From Rhodosporidiobolus odoratus (lineage: Eukaryota > Basidiomycota > Microbotryomycetes > Sporidiobolales > Sporidiobolaceae): a stretch of DNA of 64,000 bases. The stretch is from the NCBI GenBank assembly GCA_034387635.1, contig JAOANU010000018.1:310001-374000 (forward strand), read 5' to 3'. Made by a program: the position numbers and the translations under genes. Below the pieces are notes generated by a model. That model worked only from the letters and a program-made list of their open reading frames with translations, made no database searches and was not told the origin of the DNA. Positions 12,317-23,100 of the stretch are shown in pieces (position 1 is the stretch's first letter; each line of letters starts with the position of its first letter).

Positions 12317-14318
12317 ATGTCGTCCTCCTCACTTACAGCACCACACGCTCGTCCGCGCTCTCCTCTCGACTCATCGGCCGATGCATTCGCAGCAGCAGGA
12401 GCCGCTCTGAAGGGCGAGGACCTGCTGCAGGAGTCGACACAAACGGCGGATGAAGGTGCAGTCGGCAGGTTGGACGAGGCGTATTACGAGAAGCTGTTAC
12501 CGCGTTGGCGGTTCAGGCTGAGGGAAAAGCTCATGCAGAGCCTGGAAGAGGAGATGGCAGCGCTGGTGCGCATTCAGGTGCGTCGCCCGCCTGACAAGCC
12601 CTTTTTGTTCTTCCTCGTCTTGTCGTTCAAGGCGTATTGACGGCCTGCTGATTCGTAGAAGCGATGGCGGACACCGTGGCGGGACGAATACTTCGTCAAG
12701 ACAAGCCTGCTAGGCACACACACGTGCGTTCCAACCCGACCTTCCTTGCTTCGCCTCGCAATGGCGCTCATGAATACCTCGCCGATCGCTCCTGCAGCTG
12801 GTTCATGCTATTCCTCCCGCTTTGGTACTGGTTCGGCTTGCCAGAAGTAGGAAGAGGGTACGTCAAAGCTCCCAGAGTAGCCTGCGCTTGCTGGGTACCG
12901 TCGCTTCATCCGCTTCCCGCCGGGCTGATTGCGGTCTGGCTGCTCGCAGCCTTCTCTATGTCCTGGCGGTCGGCGCATACGTCACGGGCCTCCTCAAGGA
13001 CGCATTTTCAGTTCCACGACCATTCTCCCCTCCCGTCGTGCGCCTGAGCGTCGGTTCCCATGCCTTGGAATACGGTTTTCCCTCCACCCATTCGAGCAAC
13101 GCCTGCTCGATGTCTCTTTTCTGCGCCGACTGGGTGCTCAGTCGCTACTGGGACTGGGCGAGGAAAACAGTGGGTATGGCAGTTCTCGTAGTGTTCTGCT
13201 TCAGCATTGTTTTTGGGCGGCTCTACACTGGCATGGTGTGTCTGCGCTTTCCCTTCCTCATACCGAGCCATTGCTGAACTTTCTACCGTAGCATTCACGT
13301 GCCGATGTTCTCGCTGGATCGTCCATCGGGACCGCCATATGGTGGCTACATCACCGCTACTCCGCAGACCTCGACAAAATCCTCGTTTTCTCTGGCTGGG
13401 CGGGCACCCTCTCAACCCTTTCGACCCTCTTCTTGGTTCTGAGCACGCATCCCGAAGTACGCGCTGTCCCGTCGCGCATGCCGCGATGATACACAAACTG
13501 ACCTTCTACGCTTCGACTACTGTAGCCCGCCGAACCCTGTCCCTGTTTCGAAGACACGGTCGCGTTCCTTTCAGTCGTTCAGGGCGCGATGATCGGTATC
13601 GCTTGGAGTGGTCTTCCAGCGTTAGCTGTAGGAAGGAGAACTGTGGGCTGGGAATGGTCTACAGCCGAGGAAAAGGCTTTGTGGGCTGCGGCGGCCGGAA
13701 TGAAAGTGGTGGGCGGTGCGGATTATCTCGTCTCAGTGCTATGCTGCACAACGGAGAATGTACTGACCCATTTCGTTCCTCGCGCTCGCAGGCATTTCAG
13801 CCATCCTCGTCTGGCGCATCATCGCCAAACAAGCATGCCATGCTCTCCTTCCGCCAATCTTCCGTTTCTTCGCCCCTGTCATTCAGCTACCCCGCCGAGG
13901 ATACTTGCAATCGACGGAATGTGCGTTTCAGTCGCGGTTCTCTTCTAGAGGTGCTCAGAGCGCAGCGTTGCTGACGATATTGCGGACAGATGACACCTAC
14001 CCACCGGAGGATCATCTAGACCCCGTCCCTTCCCTTCTCGACCTTCCCTCCCTCGTGGACGACTCTGCTGTCTCTCCCGCCGCCTCTTCCTCCAGCCCCA
14101 ATCTTGCCCCACCCTCGTCACTCCGCCACCGCCTCCCTCGTCCGCCTTCGACTGCTTCTCCCGCTTCAACTAAGCAATCTCAAACTCGACCATTGTCAGA
14201 CCCTCCGGAACATATCGATGCCGACGTGCTGACAAAGGTGGTTGTTTATTCCGGAATTGGGTGGCTTGCGACGATCGGGTTACCGAGGGTGTTTGAGGTG
14301 ACGGGGTTGAGCGTGTAA
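12317..14318 (+). CDS. LCB3: Long-chain-base-1-phosphate phosphatase (PAP2 superfamily)
   Basis: Exons 12317-12577, 12659-12723, 12798-12857, 12950-13235, 13292-13456, 13526-13715, 13792-13920, 13990-14318 give 494 aa. The phosphatase signature is complete: motif 1 KDAFSVPRP, motif 2 YGFPSTHSSNACS, motif 3 GRLYTGMHSRADVLAGS (His-x3-Asp). Several hydrophobic spans (FFMLFLPLWYWFGL-like, LLYVLAVGAYVTGLL, VGMAVLVVFCFSIVFG, and later ones) fit an ER multi-pass enzyme. It dephosphorylates sphingosine-type 1-phosphates in the ER and returns the bases to ceramide synthesis. The cytosolic N-terminus has a conserved-looking helix (RWRFRLREKLMQSLEEE) and the Ser/Pro-rich loop before the last membrane span is long. 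Confidence 0.93.
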
Positions 14319-14539
14319 CAAGGGGAGACGCGCAACAATCCATTGTTGTGGTGGTACTCCAGCTGATCATGCGGAAGAGTCCGGAAGCATAGCTTGGAAG
14401 CTGGGAAGCGCGGGGCTGCAAGTTTACCCTGAACACGTGAGTGCTTCTGTTTCGAGGTTCCTATCGCTAATCTATCCTATCTTCGGTTGGCGGGCCGGAT
14501 CGCTCATATAGGCCAAGATCTGTCGACAGAGTTTGCAAG

Positions 14540-17103
14540 TCAGTGACGGCAGACAAGGACATGGACGGCGCGATAGACACACAGTTCCTCGCTGATGTTG
14601 TGGTGTACCGCCTTGACAGCTGGTAACAAAGAAGCCAGGTCAGCAGCGGTCTACGAGCCAAGGGCAGTGCAGGACATCCAGGCCTTGTCAGTGAGCGCGC
14701 GAGAGCGACGTACCCATGTACTCCTTGATTCCCTGCAGTCCCAGTTCCCGCCCAAGCCCACTCTGCTTGTACCCACCGAACGGCACGCCGTTCGAGAGAA
14801 GGTTATACGAATTGACCCAGACCGTTCCAGCTTCCAAAGCTCGAGAGACGCGAAGAGCTTGTTTGTGGTCGTCTGCGACGGAAGTACAGATTTGATGTGT
14901 GAGCAATCGAGTGGCGAAGGAAGGGAAAGACGGGCAGGACGAACTGGTGAACAGCCCCGCTGCGAGACCATACGGCGAGTCGTTGGCGAGCTTGAGGACC
15001 TCCTCTTCCGAGGTAAATCTGAGCACCGAGCATACGGGGCCGAAGATCTGCAAAGCCCTCGACAGGTCGACAGCAATCATGAATGGACCGAGAACGAAAT
15101 TGAGAAGATCAGCCGACTTTGCCACAACATTCGGTAAAGGCGAAAGTACGCACCTCCTCCTTGACCTGAGTCATTTCCGGCTTACACTCTGTCAACACAG
15201 TCGGCTCGAAGTAAAACCCTCCATTCTCCTCATTCCACTTCTTCCCGCCCGTCGCAATCTTGGCGCCTTCACGAACGCCAGTCTCGACGTATGTCAAGAC
15301 TTTGTCGCGCTGAGCGGCAGAGATGAGAGGACCGAAGGAAGTGGATTCGTTCAGAGGCTGGAGAAGTCGGGTTCTCAGCTTGGAATAAGGAACGACGAAG
15401 TGGAACAGACGTACGTCGCCGATCGAGCAAGCCTTCGCTCTTTCTACCAGCTTAGCGACAAAAGCGTCATAGGTGCTCTTAAGCGCGACAATGTAAGCTG
15501 GGAAATGGGGCCGGGAAAGGCGAAAAGGCGACCCACTTCGTGCACGAAAACCCTCGATCCAGCTGTGCAGTCCTGCCCAGAGTTGAAGCTGGACAAGAAA
15601 GCGGGTCAGTCAACCAGACATTAGATATCTAGTACGAGGTTTACGCACAAGATGCCCAATGCCGTCCAGTTTGCCGCTTCTTCTACATCCGCAGACGGAA
15701 AGATGATGACAGGAGACTTGCCGCCGAGTTCGAGGGTGACCTTTCGGCATGAAGTGGTGTCAGGCTTGAATACAGGATCAGGACGAGTGGCGTTGATAAC
15801 CGTACCTTCTTCAGATTCGAGTCTGCCGCAGCTCGCATGATAGTTCGACCTGTCTGCACGCTGCCTGTGAAGGCTACTTTGTCGACGTTCATGTGACTCG
15901 AGATGGCAGCACCGGTAGTGCTACCATAGCCGGGAACGACCTGCAGAGAATGCATGAAAGAAAAGCAGCTTTAGCGAGAGTTCGACAACAGAAATTGGTA
16001 GCGCACGTTCATCACACCGGCGGGGTAGCCCGCCTGAACGATGAGGTCACATAGCGCCAAGCATATCAGCGGCGTAAGCTCGGATGGCTTCATCACTATT
16101 GTGCATCCTCTGTGATTCGAGGGAGCGCGGAAAGGTTAGTCTAACGTTCCGCTAGGCCTGGAAATAAGAGTCAGGACAAGGCACGCACGCAGCAAGCGCT
16201 GGACCAACTTTCCACGACCACATTCCGATTCTGCGCGTCAATCGACTCAGTATTGGCAGAACGTTTCGTGACGTAAAAAAAGACGTCGAACGGGTAATTC
16301 CAGGGAATGATCTGGGGAGAGTGACCGAGTCAGCATGATATCGGCCGCCTCATTCGACGGGAAGCACTCGCCTGGCCGCAGACTCCGATGGGCTCGAGAA
16401 CCGTGTAGGCTTGCTTCGTTGGTCCGGCTTCGATCGTCTCGCCATGGATCTTGCCGGCCCAGCCCGCATAGTATCTACTCGAAAGCCTGTCACCACAGCT
16501 TTCAAGTCAAAATTGATAAAAGAGCGTACCTCAAGCACCCAATCGCGTCAGCAATGTCCATCTCCCTCGCAATCCTAACGCCCTTTCCTCCATTCAAGCT
16601 CTCCAGCTCCGCCAGGAACTGTATATCGCGCTCCATCAAGTCCGCAAGTTTGTTCAGCAGTCTCGCTCGTTCTTCCGGTGTGGTGTTATTGCCCCAGGTG
16701 GTCTTGAAAGCGGTTCGGGCGGCAGAAACGGCTGCGTCGACATCGGCTGTCTTGGCATGAGAAACGGTGGTGATCTCTTTCCCGGTCGAGGGGTTCAGTA
16801 CTGAGAAGTAGGATGAGTCGGCAGATGTGCGCTGCAGGAGAGCAGCAGGTCAGCTGGAATGCGAAAGGAGAACAGGCGTAAGAACAAACTCACCCATTCG
16901 TTATTGATGAAGACGCCGGTCGGGACCGTCACCTCTCTTCCCTTCAGTTCGATCCCTTGCGAGGTAAGCTCAGCAGAAGTGCAGGGGCTTGGCAGCGAGC
17001 AAGAGAATTCGCGACATTTGAGAAAGGTCAAATGGGGTGGCAAGCGGATTGTGTTGGGGCTGCGCGCAGGCAGGGTTGCCAGTAAGGAGCAATGGCGTAG
17101 CAT
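14540..17103 (-). CDS. NAD(P)-dependent aldehyde dehydrogenase, probably mitochondrial
   Basis: Fourteen exons: 17103-16894, 16831-16530, 16474-16372, 16311-16292 (20 nt), 16230-16189, 16109-16007, 15940-15806, 15740-15649, 15588-15537, 15477-15415, 15357-15154, 15047-14945, 14872-14714, 14619-14540; 555 aa. All ALDH landmarks are present: [23 protein letters not shown], the catalytic Glu in LELGGKSP, the catalytic Cys in [18 protein letters not shown], and [15 protein letters not shown]. The first about 45 residues are basic, hydroxyl-rich and nearly free of acids, as in a matrix presequence; without it the enzyme is about 500 aa. It oxidises aldehydes to acids. The intron after VCGQ begins with GC (GCGAGT), the only choice that keeps frame. 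Confidence 0.95.
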
Positions 17104-18383
17104 GGTAGAAACGCTGCGGGACGCGTGCGGTTAGCGGAGCGTCCAAACATTTCAGGAAGCCGTCGTCCGTCTTCTCGGTCGAACAGATGGGCGGGACCGG
17201 AAAGACTGGCGCACAGTGTTTGTAGGCTTGTAGGCACTCAATGGCGAGGCGCTAGATCCAGCGGATGCTGGGTAACGCGTTCCCCCGTCAACGACTGATG
17301 AGAATCTGCCGTTGGGCCGCGAGCGGTGAGTAGGCGTGTGCGGCTGTCAAAAGGGTCAGTCGTACGTGAAAACAATGAATGGATCTTGGGCGGTACAGCT
17401 GCGGTTGCGAACGCGAGGTGCAGTACTGAGCCAAGCGAGTTCCGACCGGAAGAGACCGTGGAAAGCGAGTCCTCCAGTGCCCGTGGAGAAAGGCAGCACT
17501 GCTGCGTCGTTGCGGTAGAGCGAAAAAACTACGCTACAACGCTAGGTTTGGGATAGCGACTCTGCGCCATCCAGTGTGCCCTGTCCGCATTCACCCCATC
17601 ACCACGTCCTCCCAGTACGCCGGCGATGACAGCGGCCCTCAATCCTGCGGCGGACGCTGCACACTCGAGAGTACAGTCAGCGTCTGTCTAGACTCGAGTC
17701 GAGAGGAAAGGGGAGAGACTCACAGTGACGATCGTGCCATCTTGGTCCGGAAAGAGATGGCGATGTGCTTTGCAGCTGGGCGAATCGGTATCAAAACTGT
17801 GCAAGTCAACCGTGGTCAGCTATCATCACTGCATAGTTGAACAGCGAAAGAGGCGCACCTAAGTTGAAGCAAAGTTGGAAATTGTTGAATCGAGGTAACG
17901 AACGACGGGGCGGTAGTAGTGGAAGGGGGTAGTTCACTGTAATCACACAAACCAGATCAGCATCTGTTTCTACCCAAGTGAGGAGGAGAAGATGAAGGCG
18001 CACCGATTGACTTTCTTCGTTCCAACTCGCTGCTCGACCTGGCGCAGTCGATGAAGGCGATAGCGGACGGGTGTCGATTGCGCTCAGAGAGTGTGGAAGA
18101 GGAGATGGACCCAGGCCTGGGAGGGAAGTCGAGGTTGGAAAGGGAGAGGTGGAGGAGGAGAAGTCGAAACTCGAGTGAAGAGAAGGGAAGCAAGAAGCGA
18201 AACGCTCTCAGCTGCCTTGACTCAGCACTGCTGCGGACCAGACTTCACGCCACTGTCTGACTACCAACCCTTGCCGGCACACCAAGCTCGAGACGTGACA
18301 GCCAAAAGGCTTTTGCTCCAACATAGCGACAATCCGACAGTAAGGCAACATAATTTCCGTTTTCCCGTTCTCCCCGTGCACAC
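17104..18383. other. 1.28-kb spacer with an unconfirmed spliced frame on the minus strand
   Basis: Between two minus-strand dehydrogenase genes. On the minus strand, splice-like pairs (donor GTGCGCC near 18001 with acceptor TTACAG near 17942; donor GTGCGCC near 17858 with acceptor TGCACAG near 17801; donor GTGAGTC near 17725) bracket short open segments. They can be joined into a frame of about 80-100 residues, but two different frames are equally possible, no ATG is obvious and no family is recognised. Treat as leader sequence or a possible small gene. Confidence 0.2.
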
Positions 18384-19997
18384 TCAGAAGGTGATGATAG
18401 GTTTGATGACGGCGCCAGTTTTCCTGTGGACGCAAAGAGTTCTGATCAGCTGCTGTGCTCAGCTCGGACAGCGTAGGCCGAGGAGTTAACTCGCATGGCT
18501 GCGACGGCCGCTTCGAAGTCTTCGACCGGGAAAGGCTGCGAGATATCGTTGACCGGGAAAGCGCCTTCTTCGTATAGTCTGCGATCGACAGAAACGACAT
18601 GAGTATGTGCTCTGAAGAGGAGAAAAGTGGAGAAGGGCAGGGCCTACCTCATGAGCAGCGGGATAAACTCGGGAGGGTTCGAGTCTCCCTCCGCCAAGCC
18701 GCTCCACGTTCGACTATGGTTGACGGCATCATGAATAGTCACCGGCGGCTGGATGCCCGGTCCTGGATTGCCAACGCTGATCACATGACCAAAGTTGGCG
18801 AGCGACTCCCAGGCCGTTCCAAGAACCTTTGTCACACCCGTGCATTCCACCGCATACTTGGCGCCCCTTCCACCGGTAGCTTCCTTGACCCTCTTGACTA
18901 CCTCTGCGTCCTTCCCGTCGATCAAGTGGGTTGCGCCGTGCTTCTTTGCGAGTTTGAGGCGGTTGGGGAAAAGGTCCACCACGATGATGGTTTGAACTTT
19001 GAGGTGGACCGCAGCCCATAAGGCGGCAAACCCGACTGCGCCAAGACCAAAGATGGCAATGCTACTCGTCGGTGCTGGTCGCAGGATATTGAGGACAGCA
19101 CCGGCTCTGATCGGGTCAACAAGGGATCAGCCGCGGCAAGCAGGAAACCGAAGGGTGCGAAAGGGTGACTCACCCGCTCTGCAGACCACAGCCCAAGGGT
19201 GCGAGACTGACGAGGTCTGTCCCTGTGGGTACCTTGACACAGGAGGATTCGACCACGAGAGCGTGGCGAGCCAGAGTCGACTGCCCGAAAAAGGTGGCTG
19301 CCAGACAGAGTCGAGATCAGCTTAGAATAAGACCTCGCGCGCAGGTTAGTAAAGGCGGAGGCAAAAAAAACTGACTGGCTACCTCTCCTCCAGTTTCAAC
19401 GTCTTTTGCGGCTGCAGTCCCCCCAACCGCAGTGTTCCTATGCCTCCCAAAGTTGTTCCTCACAAACTCCTCACACCCCGCCGGGTGCGGGGGCTCGTCG
19501 GTACAGCATCCGCACTCTCCGCACGAAGAGAAAGACAGGAGAACGTGGTCGCCGGGCTGGACGCGCTGAACGGAGGAACCGACGGAAAGGACAATGCCGG
19601 AGCCTTCGTGGCCGAGAATGCAGGGGAAGGGAGTTGGAATGCCTCCGCTTGACACGAGGAGATCGGTATGGCAGCTATGTTGGCGGGAGGACGGAGAGTA
19701 GATAGGTTGGGTGCAGGAATATGGGAACGGGCAATGCATGGAGGAGGCAGGAAACAGGTCAGCTTGCATTGTGTCGACGCCGGATTAGGACCGGAGGTAA
19801 AGACGCACAGTCCGCATGCGGTAACTTTGACCAAGACCTCTATAGTGAGGAAGGAAGAACGGAATCAGCTCCCCGGATGTGGCGAGGTGAAAAAGGAAGG
19901 GAGGCGACGGACCGTTAGCCTGTGGTTCCTCGAGTTGTACGTCCTTGAGCTTATATGGTGCTCCGACGTGCTGTACTACGAGTGCTTGAGTCTTCAT
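18384..19997 (-). CDS. Zinc-dependent alcohol dehydrogenase (MDR family, aryl-alcohol type)
   Basis: Exons 19997-19913, 19839-19809 (31 nt), 19674-19376, 19297-19174, 19106-18648, 18578-18495, 18423-18384; 373 aa. Catalytic zinc ligands are Cys in CGLCHTD and His-Glu in GHEGSGIV; the four structural-zinc Cys are in SCGECGCC followed by AGC. The Rossmann motif is IFGLGAVGFAAL, followed by VDLFPNRLKLAKKHGATH. The ending is AAMKTGAVIKPIITF. Relatives oxidise primary aliphatic or aromatic alcohols with NAD to aldehydes, which would suit the neighbouring aldehyde dehydrogenase, but the substrate is inferred. The last intron must begin with GC (GCGAGT at 18494) to join the last Met codon in frame. 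It diverges from the glycosyltransferase gene. Confidence 0.92.
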
Positions 19998-20185
19998 TGT
20001 TGGTTGAAGCGAGATTGAGAAGGTGAAAGGTGGAAGTGGGGAGGAGGGAAAGATAACACAGCGGTGTCGCTAGCAGTCGCTGGTGAGTTGAATCGTGCTG
20101 TGCGGTGTAGTATGATACAGGTGCGGCCGGTGTAAACACGACCACAACCTCGTGCTGAACTTGATTGTCGTTTCCTGCGATTGAA
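19998..20185. promoter_or_regulatory. Divergent promoter region, alcohol dehydrogenase / glycosyltransferase
   Basis: 188 bp between start codons. The leader just downstream, inside the signal anchor coding region, holds a 9-bp repeat (20228-20252). No regulatory motif was identified. Confidence 0.35.
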
Positions 20186-23100
20186 ATGATATTGATTCCT
20201 GTTGGATTGACTTCGGCCAATGCTATGACTAGACTGACTAGACTGACTAGACGAGCATTCAGGTTGCTCAGATACATCCTACTAGCCTCAGCACTCGCCG
20301 CACTCTACTACACTCGCTCTTGTTCCCATTCCCATCTTCTCTCGACCAAGCCTCCACTTTCACTCACCTCGACTACAACAGTCGACTTTGCCTGGGGTTC
20401 AATCCTGCATCGTTTTCAGAACCATCCACGGCCCCCGACGCACCCTCAAACACTGCCCTGGCGCATCGCCAATCATTTCGCCGAACGGAACTTGAAACAG
20501 TCGCCAACTGCGCCAACTCGCATTCTCATCGTCACTTCAGAGCTCGCAGGCCTGCACAAAAATGGCGGAATCGGAACAGCCTTTTCAGAGCTGGCTCAGG
20601 TACTCGCACGAGAGGACAACTTTGAGATGACCATCCTCGTCGCCCACCTCGAGGACAGCTTTGCCGTCAAAAAGGTCGACAAGCTGCGGCAAGAGTGCGC
20701 CCATTCCTCCTTGCTCCTTCCTCGCAACTCACTGAATACCCCGCATGCAGTCTCTCTGCCAGAAACCTCTCCCTCCTCTTCGTCTCGCAAGAAAAGCAAC
20801 CTTTCTGGCCGCAAGCCTGGACTCCCGTCGCTTCGATGCGGGTCTGGCGCTTCCTCCGCCAACACTCGTCCTCTTACGACATCATCCACTTCCCCGACAA
20901 CACCGGCATCGGTTATTTCTCCGCCCTTGGCAAGTACGAAGGCCTCGCCTTGCAAAACTCGCGAATTGTCGTTGGCTTGCACGGCGCCGACGTCGAGTGG
21001 GCCGCCATGCTCAACAAGCGCTACCCGAGCGACAAGTATGCCGTCGAGCTCGGCGTGTTTGAAAGGAAGACAGCGGAGATGGCGGATGCGGTCGTTGCGC
21101 CGAGTCGGTACATGCTCGAGTACGCTAAGCAGAGGGGCTGGCGCCTACCGGAGGCGGCGTTCGTCATTCCAAACGTCGTTCAGCACCCTGCGTCGGCGTC
21201 GGACGGCACAGAGGAGGTGCAGCCCATTGACGAACTCGTCTTCTTCGGTCGGCTCGAGGAACGGAAGGGGACTCGTCTGCTGCTCAACACGCTCGAGAAC
21301 CTCTACGCCACCAATCCATCAGCTCTCGCTTCCATCCGCACCCTCACTTTCCTCGGTCGCGACCAGCCCAACATCAAGACTCGCACAGATGTTTCCCTTC
21401 TCCTAGGTCAAGCACTCGAATCGGTCAAGGGGTACACGAACGCCACCTTCTCCTATCAGTTTCTCAGCACCTATGACCGAGACGACGCCCTAGCCTATCT
21501 CCAATCCCCCTCGCGTCTCGCCCTTCTACCGTCTCTCGCCGACAACTCGCCCTCGACCGTCCTCGAATGTATCTCGCTCGGCATACGCTTCATCGCCTCG
21601 AACGTCGGCGGGCTTCCAGAGATTGTCCACCCGGAAGATCAAAACCGCGTGCTGTTCGCGCCGCTCCCTCGGCCCTTTTCGGAAAAGCTGGTCGAGACGC
21701 TCGAAAGGCTGGAAAAGACCCCGTGGGAGTTGGTGCGGGCCGCGGAGGAGACGGAAACGGCGGCAGTAGATTGGGTGGCGCTCCATCGGTGGCTAGTGGG
21801 AGAGAGGCTTCCGTCGGCCTCGTTGGAAGTGGCAGATATCGTGGAAGAGGAACCGCTTGTCTCGATCTGCATCACCCACTACGAGCGTACCCACCTCCTG
21901 CCTCAGCTCCTAGACTCTCTCCTCGCACAATCCTATACCAACTTCGAGGTCATTCTCGTCGATGACGGATCTCCTTCGCCGGCAACAGCGAGTGCGCTTG
22001 CCCAGCTGGAAGCACAATACTTCTCCGCCACATCTCCCCCATCGGCTTTCCTCTCGCCGAACCTCACCGCTCCCTTCCACTCCCCACGTCGCCCGTGGAC
22101 CCTGCACCGCTACGACAACGCCTACCTCGGCGAGGCTCGCAATCGCGCCGCTTCCCACACTTCCCCTTCGTCCTCGTTCCTTCTCTTCCTGGACGACGAC
22201 GACGTTCTCAAGCCGCACGCGCTCGCCACTCTCGTCAGTACCGCACGTAAGACAGGCGCCCAAGCCATCTCAACCTGGCTTGACGAGTTTGCTACGGACG
22301 TCAACCCCCTCGCCTCTCGGCCGCTCGACGACCATGGCCAGGAAGTCGAACTACCCCATCGCCGCACCTACTGGTTCCTCGGCTCTTCCATCTCTTCTGG
22401 ACTCATGAGCAACTCGTTCGGCAGCGGCAATGTTTTCGTCTCGCGATCTGCGTGGCAAACTAGCGGTGGGTTCAGTACGTATAGGGAAGTCGGGGCCGAG
22501 GATTGGGAGTTTTGGATGAGATTGGCGATTAAAGGGGTTGAGATGGTCACGATCCCAGAGGAGCTTATCTGGGTAAGGAGTGATCCGGCTAGGTGGTCAA
22601 TGGTATGTTCCCTTCCTGACACTTTACCCTTCAACCGTGCTTCCGTCGTTCCCGTCAGTGCTGTGCGACCGGCTGTATCTAGTACGGCCTAGCTGGTAAC
22701 GGTCGCGAGGGCCCCAGTCCGCTAAACCGAGCTCAGTCTGAATTGACTTTTCCTTGCTATCCCGCAGAAATTCTCGATGGACCCCTGGGATGCTCACTTC
22801 CACGCCACCGTTCCCCTGCTGAACGACCCTCGCGTGCAAGAGCTCGATCTCGCCCATTCCCTCATGCTCCTCAAGGGTGCGGTCACGAAGGAAGTGACCG
22901 CCGCGCCCTTTTCCGACTCGCACGCCGACTTCCAACTCGCGCAAGGGTGGGGCGGATGGCATTATACCTTCGAGCCGATCGTCGACGTCGACGATCCAGC
23001 TTACGAAGCATGGGCTCCGTCTCTCCGGCCCGAGACCGCAGGCGTAGCGGAGGACGACGCGTTCATCCTCGACCGGAATCATCCTCGCAAGCCGTACATG

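Noticed and set aside
20228..20252. The TRL repeat as a separate mobile or regulatory element
   Set aside because: It is short, in frame and explained as the basic tail before a membrane anchor.
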